From assembly GCF_003478445.1 (NCBI RefSeq), contig NZ_QUET01000010.1, positions 44,832 to 108,831 on the forward strand: 64,000 nt of DNA, given 5' to 3'. The notes under the pieces were generated by a model, which was not told the origin of the DNA, ran no database searches, and saw only the letters and a list, made by a program, of their open reading frames with translations. Below, one piece after another: positions 56,668 through 64,000 of the stretch. The position numbers and the translations under genes are program-made. Position 1 is the stretch's first letter, and each line of letters starts with the position of its first letter. The DNA comes from Roseburia sp. AM59-24XD (GTDB lineage: Bacteria > Bacillota > Clostridia > Lachnospirales > Lachnospiraceae).

Positions 56668-58988
56668 TGAGAAATCCATTAAATAAGCGAATATTCCGCG
56701 AATTTCGTTCTGAATTTGGAAAATATGCGGTGATCTTTCTGTTTATGGTGCTGACCATTGGTCTGGAGTCCGGCGATATGGTCGCAAGTGACAGCATGAT
56801 CGCAACCTGTAACGAACGTTATCAAAAATATCATGTGGAGAACGGACATTTTCACCTGAAGCAGGCAATGAAGGACAAGGCGATCGAGAAGATTGAAAAG
56901 GATGATGTCACGATCTATCCGGATTTTTATGTGGAGCGTACCTATCAGGGAAAGGACAAGAAAGAAAAAAAGCTTCGTATTTATGAGAGCAGAGATGAGA
57001 TCAACAAGCTCTGTATCATGGATGGTGCACTTCCGAAGAATGATAATGAGATCGTGATCGACCGAATGTTTGCAGACAACAATAAGACAAAGACGGGCGA
57101 TAAACTTACGATTGACGGAAAGACATATACGGTATCCGGTCTTGTTTCCTTCTCGGACTATACGACTATGTTCGAAAATAATACGGATATGATGTTTGAT
57201 TCGGTCAATTTCGGTGTGGCGATGGGAACAAAAGAGGAATTTAAGACTCTCTCTGAAAAGAGTCTGACGTATAACTATGCATGGACTTACAATGCAGGTG
57301 ATCCGGCAGATGACATCGAGGAGAAGAAATGGTCGGATGATCTGATGGATACCGTTGTGGATGCTGCCGGAGAAGGCGGCGGAGCGACGATGCTTGGTTC
57401 CATGCTTGGCGTGCTGAATATGGACAATGGTATTGATGATTATGTTCCGCGTTACGCCAACCAGGCGATGAATTTTGCCGGGGATGATCTGGGAAGCGAC
57501 AGAGGCTCCATGCTTGCTTTTCTTTACATCTTGATCGCTGTTCTGGCATTCATCTTTGGCGTGACGATCAGTCATACGATCACAAAGGAGTCAACCGTGA
57601 TCGGAACGCTTCGGGCATCCGGTTATACAAAGGGAGAATTATTCAGACATTATCTGGCAATGCCGGTGATTGTGACATTGATCGCGGCAGTGATCGGTAA
57701 TATACTGGGTTACTCTTATATGAAGCAGGTCATTGCAGATCTGTACTATTCAAGCTATAGCCTTCCGAAATATGAGACGCTCTGGAATCAGCAGGCATTT
57801 GTGCTGACAACGGTTGTGCCGATCCTGTTAATGTTTCTAGTGACAGGAATTACGCTGATGCGCAAGCTCAAATATTCGCCATTACAGTTTATTCGCCGTG
57901 ATCTGACAAAGAGCAAGCGCCGGAAGGCAGTAAAGCTGCCGCATTTTAGTTTCTTCAACCGATTCCGTTTACGCATTATCTTACAGAATATTTCCGGTTA
58001 TCTGACGCTGGTATTCGGAATTTTTGTGGCAACAACAATTCTGTTATTTGGAATGATGTTTCTGCCTCTTCTTGATCATGTATCGAAGATATCCAGAGAT
58101 CATATGATGGCGAAATATCAGTATATGTTAAAGGGCGATGCGGAGACATCCAATAAGGATGCCGAGAAGTTTGCGGCATATACGATGAATACATATATGG
58201 ACGGCTATAACCAGGAGGCGGCAACCGTGTATGGTATTTTTGACGACAGCCGTTATGTGAAAACGAAGCTGCCGAAGAAGGGTGCTGTGATCACAAGCGG
58301 CATGGCGGAGAAATATAAGCTTAAGAACGGTGATGCATTCCTGTTAAAGGAGCAGTATGAGGATAAGCTGATTCGCTTTCAGGTTCGGGGAATCCTCAAC
58401 AGCCCGACGACGATCGGTGTCTACCTGAGTCATTCCTACTACGAGGATCTTTTCAATGTGGATAAGGATTATTATTGTGCATACTTTTCGGATTCCAGGA
58501 TCACGGATATCAGCACCAATAAGATTTTCAGCACGATCACCTCGCGTGATGTCACGAAGATGGCAGATCAGCTCAAGGTATCCATGGGGAATATGTTCCA
58601 GATCGTGGAGGGCTTTGCTGTTGTAATGTTTATTCTGGTTGTGTATCTTCTGACCAAGATCATTCTGGAGAGAAACTCCACCTCCATTTCCATGGTAAAA
58701 ATTCTTGGATACGAGGATGGCGAGATCGGAAGACTTTATCTGGTGGCAACTTCGTGGGTGGTTATCTTTTCCGTGCTGCTCAGCTTTGTACTTGTTACGG
58801 AATTGATCCGGCTGATCTTCGTTGCCTTCATGAAGGGCTACAGCGGCTGGATTCCGTTTGGTATCGCGACGAATACCTATGTGGAGTGTTTTATTCTGAC
58901 GGTTATATCTTATCTGGTGGTTGCAGCAATGCAGATGCGTAAGATAAAGAAAGTGCCGATGGATGAAGCACTCAAAAATGTGGAATAA
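56661..58988 (+). CDS. ABC transporter permease, FtsX-like
   Basis: A 775-residue membrane protein: N-terminal helix (about 17-35), a large extracytoplasmic domain (about 40-280), then two FtsX-like bundles of three to four helices (about 285-400 and 650-770) separated by a second external domain. The layout fits large Firmicute exporters. ATG 56661 overlaps the end of the ATPase gene; ATG 56667 is equally possible. GAGGAG lies before both. The substrate is unknown, and no sensor kinase is adjacent. Confidence 0.9.
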   Translation: MVMRNPLNKRIFREFRSEFGKYAVIFLFMVLTIGLESGDMVASDSMIATCNERYQKYHVENGHFHLKQAMKDKAIEKIEKDDVTIYPDFYVERTYQGKDKKEKKLRIYESRDEINKLCIMDGALPKNDNEIVIDRMFADNNKTKTGDKLTIDGKTYTVSGLVSFSDYTTMFENNTDMMFDSVNFGVAMGTKEEFKTLSEKSLTYNYAWTYNAGDPADDIEEKKWSDDLMDTVVDAAGEGGGATMLGSMLGVLNMDNGIDDYVPRYANQAMNFAGDDLGSDRGSMLAFLYILIAVLAFIFGVTISHTITKESTVIGTLRASGYTKGELFRHYLAMPVIVTLIAAVIGNILGYSYMKQVIADLYYSSYSLPKYETLWNQQAFVLTTVVPILLMFLVTGITLMRKLKYSPLQFIRRDLTKSKRRKAVKLPHFSFFNRFRLRIILQNISGYLTLVFGIFVATTILLFGMMFLPLLDHVSKISRDHMMAKYQYMLKGDAETSNKDAEKFAAYTMNTYMDGYNQEAATVYGIFDDSRYVKTKLPKKGAVITSGMAEKYKLKNGDAFLLKEQYEDKLIRFQVRGILNSPTTIGVYLSHSYYEDLFNVDKDYYCAYFSDSRITDISTNKIFSTITSRDVTKMADQLKVSMGNMFQIVEGFAVVMFILVVYLLTKIILERNSTSISMVKILGYEDGEIGRLYLVATSWVVIFSVLLSFVLVTELIRLIFVAFMKGYSGWIPFGIATNTYVECFILTVISYLVVAAMQMRKIKKVPMDEALKNVE

Positions 58989-59018
58989 AACAGCATTTCC
59001 AATGGGAAATGTGAATAA

Positions 59019-59050
59019 AAAGGCAGACTGTTTGCGAATGGTCTGCCTTT
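59019..59050 (+). terminator. Hairpin after the ABC permease gene
   Basis: AAAGGCAGAC pairs perfectly with GTCTGCCTTT over a 12-base loop; the T tail is short, so termination may be partial. Confidence 0.65.
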
Positions 59051-59169
59051 GCTGCTTTGATGAAAGCTTCTTCTCATTTCAGGGGCACTGTGATAAGATA
59101 AATAAAACAAGGCTTTTCGGAGAAAATGAGAGGATTCTTCAAGCAGCGAAGAAAGGAACGGTGACAGAT

Positions 59170-60132
59170 ATGGAGTTACAGATTCAGGTGGCACAGGCTG
59201 CCAAGAAGATTATGGAGATTCAGAACAATGTCTCCAAGGTGATCGTTGGAAAGGAAGCAGTATTTCGGAAGCTGATGGCGGCATTTCTGGCAGGCGGTAA
59301 TGTTCTTCTGGAGGATATGCCGGGAACCGGCAAAACAAAGCTTGCCAGAGCACTGGCGGCATCGATCGACGCAGAGTTTGGACGGATTCAGTTTACGCCG
59401 GATCTTCTGCCGTCGGATGTGACCGGACTTAATATTTACCGGCAGGATCAGGGTGTGTTTGAATTTACGGCGGGACCGGTATTTTGTAATATTCTCCTGG
59501 CGGATGAGATTAACCGTGCCACGCCGAGAACGCAGTCCGGTCTTTTGGAGTGCATGGAGGAGCGTCAGGTGACCGTGGACGGTGTCAGCCGGAGGATGAA
59601 GGCTCCGTTTTTCCTGATCGCCACACAGAACCCGGTGGAGACGGCGGGAACCTATCCGCTGCCGGAGGCGCAGATCGACCGGTTTGCCATGCAGCTTTCC
59701 ATGGGGTATCCGACCATGGAGGAGGAACTGGCGATCATCGACCGCTACAAGAGTGACGATCCGCTGGCGCAGCTTGAACCGGTCTGTACCTGTGAGGATA
59801 TTCTTCAGCTGCAGGAGTTATGCCGCCGGATTTATGTGAGCGACAGCGTCAAGAAATATCTGGTGCAGATCATTCAGGCGACGAGAGAACATGATGGTCT
59901 GGCGATGGGAGTCAATCCGAGAGGAACACTGTCCTACCTGCATTGTGTGCAGGCGTATGCAATGATACAGGGACGGGAGTATGTTACGCCGGATGATGTG
60001 AAGGAGTTATGTGTCCCTGTTTTGGGACACCGTATAATATCTTACCGTGCCGGTCAGAGCGGATCAACGAAAGAGATTCTGCAGGGAATCCTTGAGCAGA
60101 TTCCGGCACCAACGGAAGAGTGGACGAGGTGA
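59170..60132 (+). CDS. MoxR-family AAA+ ATPase
   Basis: A 320-residue AAA+ protein: Walker A MPGTGKTK (about 54), Walker B NILLADEINRATP, sensor IATQNPVETAGTYPLPEA. MoxR ATPases act as chaperones that assemble or activate partner complexes, typically with DUF58 and transglutaminase proteins encoded next door, as here. I use ATG 59170; GTG 59161 is possible, as the AAGGA site lies badly for both. The open frame further upstream overlaps a hairpin and is not protein-like. Confidence 0.9.
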   Translation: MELQIQVAQAAKKIMEIQNNVSKVIVGKEAVFRKLMAAFLAGGNVLLEDMPGTGKTKLARALAASIDAEFGRIQFTPDLLPSDVTGLNIYRQDQGVFEFTAGPVFCNILLADEINRATPRTQSGLLECMEERQVTVDGVSRRMKAPFFLIATQNPVETAGTYPLPEAQIDRFAMQLSMGYPTMEEELAIIDRYKSDDPLAQLEPVCTCEDILQLQELCRRIYVSDSVKKYLVQIIQATREHDGLAMGVNPRGTLSYLHCVQAYAMIQGREYVTPDDVKELCVPVLGHRIISYRAGQSGSTKEILQGILEQIPAPTEEWTR

Positions 60133-60136
60133 TTGT

Positions 60137-61240
60137 GTGGGGCTGATCATTGCTGTTATAGTAGCATTTGCTGTGCTTTATGCACAGCAGAAATATTTTA
60201 AAACTCATTGGAACAGAGGGCTCGAAGTACAGCTTCGTTTTCAGAAAAAGGGCGTCAGTGCCGGTGAGAAATGTTATCTGGAGGAGACGGTGGTCAATGA
60301 AAAGAGAATGCCTCTGTCGTCGCTGCAGGTGAAGTTTACCGCATCGAATACCTTTCTGTTTGAGCAGGAGGGCAATGCGGCTGTGACGGATCAGTATTAC
60401 CGGACAGATCTTTTCGCGGTTGGAGGAAGGCGAAGGATCACAAGAGCGCTGGAGTTTGTTCCGTCCCGGCGTGGCTATTATGAGATTGACCGGATCGATA
60501 TTCTGGCACGTGATTTCTTTTATACGGCAACCTGTTCCGAGCGGCGGGACAATGTGGCGAGTCTTTATGTTTACCCGTATAAGAGGGATGTGAGCCGGTT
60601 TGATGTGCTTTACCGGAGGATGCAGGGAGAGCTTCTTGCGAGAAAGCAGCTGGAGGAGGATCCGTATGCGTTTCGCGGCATGCGGGAGTACCGTCCAACG
60701 GACAGTATGCGGCGGATCAACTGGAAGAGTACCGCCAAAGCGGGGAAGCTCTTAGTTAATATGTATGAATCCAGCTTTTCACAGGAGATTCAGATCCTGC
60801 TAAATGGTGACTGTCGTGACGAGAGGCATAAGAGAGAGCTGCAGGAGATGGCGATCTCGCTTGCTTCCTCTCTGGCGGCAGAGCTTTTGCAAAAGGGAGT
60901 GCCGGTCTCGTTATCCGGCAATATGACGGATATTCTTTCGAAGGAGCCGGTAAGCTGCGAGGCGGGTGTTCATAAAAGTCATCTTGAGAAAATGGACCGG
61001 CGTCTGGCATTGGCGGATACGGAGCAGCTGTCCGGCAGCTTTGCAGAGTTGATCAAAAAGAGTGGGAACGACGGGGAGACCGACAAATGTTATCTGGTGA
61101 TCACAGCAGAGGATACAGAGGACATTCGGGCGGCGGTCGAGGCAAAGCGCACGGATGGGGAAGCTGTTTATGGGATCATTATCTGCCGGGAGGGTGAGAG
61201 TGGTCCGGCAAGAGAAGGATTTCTTTGGTGGGAGGTGTGA
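60137..61240 (+). CDS. DUF58-domain protein
   Basis: A 367-residue protein with an N-terminal membrane helix and a C-terminal DUF58 (vWA-like) domain with the signature YRPTDSMRRINWKSTAK (about 196). Its role with MoxR is unknown but the pairing is widespread. I start at GTG 60137, four bases after the moxR stop, with GAGGTGA overlapping that stop. The gene after it starts at 61243. Confidence 0.85.
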   Translation: MGLIIAVIVAFAVLYAQQKYFKTHWNRGLEVQLRFQKKGVSAGEKCYLEETVVNEKRMPLSSLQVKFTASNTFLFEQEGNAAVTDQYYRTDLFAVGGRRRITRALEFVPSRRGYYEIDRIDILARDFFYTATCSERRDNVASLYVYPYKRDVSRFDVLYRRMQGELLARKQLEEDPYAFRGMREYRPTDSMRRINWKSTAKAGKLLVNMYESSFSQEIQILLNGDCRDERHKRELQEMAISLASSLAAELLQKGVPVSLSGNMTDILSKEPVSCEAGVHKSHLEKMDRRLALADTEQLSGSFAELIKKSGNDGETDKCYLVITAEDTEDIRAAVEAKRTDGEAVYGIIICREGESGPAREGFLWWEV

Positions 61241-61242
61241 GT

Positions 61243-62343
61243 GTGGCAAGGAGAGTAAGGATCAAAAGCAGACCGCGCATCTGCCTGGAGATTTCGCTGG
61301 ATCTGTTGCACGGCGCAGCGTGGCTTGGAATTTATTTATTTCTGAAATTATTTCTGACGTCCGGACGTGCGGCGACCTGTGCGGCGATCGGAGTTGGTGT
61401 ATTATTTGTGATCGGATGCCTTGTCCGAAATATGGGACAGATCCGGTCGTGGGATTATAATGCCCTGTGGGTGGCAGTCGCAGAGGGTTTTATCTTTATG
61501 CTTTACGGCAAGCTGCAGGGCTATCCGATGCTTTCGGTGTATGGTATGTTTCTTGGCGGGATCAGTATCTTGGGGCATTTCTGGTGCCTGTCGTTTCAGG
61601 GCATGCAGGAATATCTGGAGCAGAGCAGTGATCTGAAATATGTACCGGGAGAGAAAATCTTCTGGACAAATACACGGATGGTAACGGGATGGCTTCTGGT
61701 GATGGCAGTGCTGTTTCTGGGAATCGCGTTTGTTCAGGCGGATATGTCCTTTGCGGTGATCGGCAATGCATTTCGCCGGCTGATCCTTTGGATCGCCGGA
61801 CTGGCACGGATGCTTGCACATATGCTGGAAGGAAATGCGCAGACGGATACGATGCCGGAGATGACGATGCCACCGTCTCCGACCGGACTGCCGGAGGCTG
61901 TGGATGATGATCATGCGCAGGGACTTGGCGTGATCGTCGCACTCATGGCGATCGGAGCTGTGATCATCTATGTGTTTGTAAGGATGATTCTGACCTCACA
62001 GGGTCCGAAGGATCCACAGCGCGGGCAGCGTCCGGTATTTCACCGTCGTGGCAGCAAAGAGGATGTGGTGGAGAAGCTTGAAACGGAGGAGAAGAGATTT
62101 CTGTTTTTTCGAAATAACAGAGAACGGGTGCGTTATCTGTTCCGGAAACAGGTGATGAATCATTATTCCGGGAAGGTGCCTGTTTCCCATACGGCAGGAC
62201 AGCTTTGCGATGCCATGAAAAAGGACAATTACGATCCGTGGTTTGATCGTCTGGAGGAAGCGTATGAGGTGGCGAGATACAGCCGTCGGCCGGTCAGCAG
62301 GCAGGATGTACGCATTCTGAAGAAATCAAAGAAAAACTTGTGA
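61243..62343 (+). CDS. Membrane protein with DUF4129-like C-terminus
   Basis: A 366-residue protein with about six membrane helices in the first 180 residues, another at about 225, and a cytoplasmic tail (RVRYLFRKQVMNHYSG; AYEVARYSRRPVSRQDVR) that resembles DUF4129. Such tails occur on transglutaminase-like proteins of MoxR clusters, but no transglutaminase domain is visible here. GTG 61243 follows GGAGG by 7 bases. Function unknown. Confidence 0.75.
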   Translation: MARRVRIKSRPRICLEISLDLLHGAAWLGIYLFLKLFLTSGRAATCAAIGVGVLFVIGCLVRNMGQIRSWDYNALWVAVAEGFIFMLYGKLQGYPMLSVYGMFLGGISILGHFWCLSFQGMQEYLEQSSDLKYVPGEKIFWTNTRMVTGWLLVMAVLFLGIAFVQADMSFAVIGNAFRRLILWIAGLARMLAHMLEGNAQTDTMPEMTMPPSPTGLPEAVDDDHAQGLGVIVALMAIGAVIIYVFVRMILTSQGPKDPQRGQRPVFHRRGSKEDVVEKLETEEKRFLFFRNNRERVRYLFRKQVMNHYSGKVPVSHTAGQLCDAMKKDNYDPWFDRLEEAYEVARYSRRPVSRQDVRILKKSKKNL

Positions 62344-62410
62344 AGTCATAAATCGGGCAGGAAAGGGCATAGTAAAAGTAACATATTTTTAGAGAAAGGC
62401 AGGAATTGTT

Positions 62411-63477
62411 ATGAGTGCTATGCCGCCAGCCGCGTTTTGTGAGAAACATCCATTATGGTATCGTCTGATCGTTCTGTTTATTATTACGGCAGGAGTGTAT
62501 CTGGCATTCCGTTATCTGCTTGTGATCTTTATTCCGTTTATCATTGCATATCTGATCATGCGGATGCTTTTCCCGGTGATCTGGTTTTTGCGTCACAGGT
62601 GGCGGTTTCCGGGCTGGCTTGCCTATGGAGGAACGCTGACGGTATTTTTCGGCACTGTTTTTGGAACAGTGCTTGTTTTAATATGGCAGTTCTGGAAGCA
62701 GCTCAAGCTGTTTCTGCAGAATTTTCCGGTGTACCGGCAGGAGTTTTTACAGCTGTATGACAAGCAGACCGGCTATCTGTGCGGCTGCTTCGACCGGTGG
62801 ATGAGCTGCCGGCAGGAAGTGCGCAGGAATATCTGAGCCGGTGGACGAGCGGGGTGATCGCGGGCAGCAGTGCAAAGCTTTCGGAGCACGCCGGAAATCT
62901 TCTGACGTTCTGCTTCTCGGGAACGGCACGGTTTCTGACCGTGATACTGATCATTGTTGTGAGTATGATCGCGCTTTGCGGGGATATGCAGGTGGTTCAC
63001 CGCATTTATCGCAAAAGCTCCTTTTACCCGGTAGTGCATCGTGTGGCAGTCACACTCAAGCAGTCAGGGCTTGCCTATCTGAAATCGCAGGGGATCATTC
63101 TGATGATCATATGGATCGTATGTAGTGTGTCACTCACACTGATCCACAATCCCTATAGTATTTTGATCGGGTGTGGAATCGCCGTGTTTGATACCTTTCC
63201 AGTTCTCGGAAGTGGCATGATTCTTGTGCCGTGGGCTGTCTGCGCTGCATTTGGACAAAATTATTATGTGGCAGTGATCTTAATGATTGCCTTTATTTTA
63301 TGTGTGGTCGTGCGTGATCTTCTGGAAGCACATATGATGGGAAATAATATGGGTCTTTTGCCGTTTTTCATGACGGCGGCACTCTATGGCGGCGTGTGCC
63401 TGTTCGGTGTATGGGGAATCCTGTTAGGACCGTTTGGCGTGATCCTGATCCGGTCGATCTATCAGCAGATCGTATAA
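62411..63477 (+). CDS. AI-2E/YtvI-family permease, frameshifted in this sequence
   Basis: A 355-residue membrane protein of the AI-2E transporter superfamily, most like the sporulation-associated YtvI group. The first frame ends after GYLCGCFDR; the second continues VDELPAGSAQEYLSRW, so one missing G near 62796 explains the break. The C-terminal half has the family's helices and motif FPVLGSGMILVPWAV. AGGCAGGA precedes the ATG. The transported substrate, if any, is unknown. Confidence 0.85.
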
Positions 63478-63939
63478 GAATGCGGCAGGGATAAAACAGT
63501 GTTTGTCCCTGCCGCCGGTATGCTCATATAAAAACAGAAAAAAATAACGAGCCGCCGGAATAAGCAGCCCGTTAAAGGAGAAGGTATGAAAAAAATTTTA
63601 AGCACTGCCAAATGTTTAACCATTTGACATTTTCAATTATAGAAATCATTTATGAACATGCAATGATGAACTTGTAAAAAAAATGTAAACATTTGTCGTC
63701 ATAAATATTAACTTTATTTTGAAAAGTCATTGCTTTGATAAATACGCATCTGAATCCCACCTCTAGGAAAAAATCATTTTATACTTCAAGGAAATACGAA
63801 AGATTCCGGGGAATCCCGTTTCCGTATAAGACAATATGTAATGACCTCCAATTTGTAGCATCGTGGATTTACCTGTATACTATGAATTGGAAAAAAACAA
63901 TGGTAACAGGGATTACCGCATACAAAAGGAGGTCACCAA
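63478..63939. other. Region between the YtvI-like gene and the IS110 transposase
   Basis: Contains a 14-base-stem hairpin GCGGCAGGGA/TCCCTGCCGC (63482-63515) without a T-run, a 13-codon frame at 63586 (MKKILSTAKCLTI) with a good AAGGAGA site but no family, an AT-rich stretch, a 15-base match to the palindromic element (63747-63761), then the presumed left end of the IS. Confidence 0.6.
63747..63764 (+). repeat. Short piece of the palindromic element at the IS110 boundary
   Basis: CATCTGAATCCCACC (63747-63761) is identical to 16077-16091 in the palindromic element, and the preceding CTTTGA-AA-AC bases also match loosely. Similarity stops at about 63764. A match of this length alone could arise by chance in 64 kb; the adjoining similarity and the position beside the IS make a real relationship more likely. 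Confidence 0.45.
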
Positions 63940-64000
63940 ATGTATTATAACACAATTTATGTGGGAATGGACGTTCACAAATCAAGTTTTACACTTTGCT
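63765..64000 (+). mobile_element. IS110-family insertion sequence, left end (cut by the window edge)
   Basis: The transposase start at 63940 identifies the family. About 175 bases of non-coding sequence precede it and contain no other gene; in IS110 elements this flank encodes the bridge RNA. The exact left boundary is not visible because IS110 elements lack terminal inverted repeats; I place it where similarity to the palindromic element ends. Confidence 0.6.
63940..64000 (+). CDS. IS110-family transposase, N-terminal fragment (runs off the window)
   Basis: Only the first 20 residues are present: MYYNTIYVGMDVHKSSFTLC. The YVGMDVHK strand carries the first Asp of the DEDD RuvC-like catalytic site and is diagnostic for IS110 transposases. 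AAAGGAGG lies 7 bases before the ATG. Confidence 0.85.
   Translation, partial: MYYNTIYVGMDVHKSSFTLC

Noticed and set aside
56679..57575. 298-codon open frame antisense to the ABC permease
   Set aside because: It is a shadow of the permease gene, rich in His and Ile, without start signals.
63586..63627. 13-codon frame MKKILSTAKCLTI with a good ribosome binding site
   Set aside because: It is too short to support as a gene and is followed by no attenuator. It may be a leader or the start of a disrupted gene, but evidence is lacking.

Overview
The window looks like a chromosomal segment of a spore-forming anaerobic gut Firmicute, most likely family Lachnospiraceae (Clostridia). The evidence is the block hup / S4-domain protein / yabP / yabQ / divIC / spoIIE / tilS / hpt / ftsH, a spoVT-like AbrB regulator, spmB, the [FeFe]-hydrogenase maturase hydG beside a TM1266-type protein, strong AGGAGG ribosome binding sites, frequent GTG/TTG starts, and small proteins of families I associate with Lachnospiraceae. 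I cannot fix the genus. No rRNA, CRISPR array or prophage is visible; one tRNA is present.

Layout. 0-5 kb: 3' end of an unknown gene, a membrane acyltransferase, a beta-carbonic anhydrase and two sodium symporters of different families. 5-15.3 kb: SpoVT-like regulator, a conserved hypothetical, then the HU-to-FtsH sporulation/division block with a Spo0A-type promoter in front of spoIIE. 15.3-16.4 kb: gene-poor, with a methyltransferase remnant and a roughly 530 bp near-symmetrical palindrome. 16.4-22.2 kb: a complete ribose operon (rbsR-D-A-C-B-K) with a LacI-type operator at its promoter. 22.4-32.7 kb: CarD-like factor, orphan AraC-type response regulator, SpmB, small proteins, a methyltransferase, a GH36 alpha-galactosidase, glycerol kinase, a cluster of hairpins, TM1266-like protein and HydG. 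32.9-37.6 kb (minus strand): dTDP-sugar genes rfbD-rfbB-rfbA and a MerR-methyltransferase fusion, then tRNA-Leu(AAG). 38-45 kb: one giant secreted protein of about 2,294 residues, then an EAL-domain remnant. 45.4-48.7 kb: a GH26-like cytoplasmic protein, a FliD-like protein and a NusG-II-domain membrane protein. 48.8-51.3 kb: rpmG-secE-nusG-rplK-rplA. 51.4-55.8 kb: GHL10-like hydrolase, HD hydrolase coupled to a MATE exporter, second FliD-like protein and a small membrane-anchored protein. 55.9-63.5 kb: an ABC transporter pair, the MoxR/DUF58/DUF4129-like cluster and a YtvI/AI-2E permease. The right edge holds the start of an IS110-family insertion sequence.

Two observations shape the reading. 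First, at least ten frame breaks, each explained by one missing base (mostly in a run of two or three identical bases), split otherwise intact genes, including the essential genes nusG and rplK. This is the signature of sequencing or assembly error, so I treat these genes as intact and give full spans. Second, a family of palindromic intergenic repeats is present: a full copy at 15.77-16.29 kb, a diverged part-copy at 37.78-37.87 kb and a short piece at 63.75 kb that stops where the IS110 end appears to begin. A separate three-hairpin repeat lies in front of the TM1266-hydG genes. These repeats, the duplicated unknown module in the giant secreted protein, the MerR-methyltransferase fusion and the HD-MATE pair are the least explained items here.
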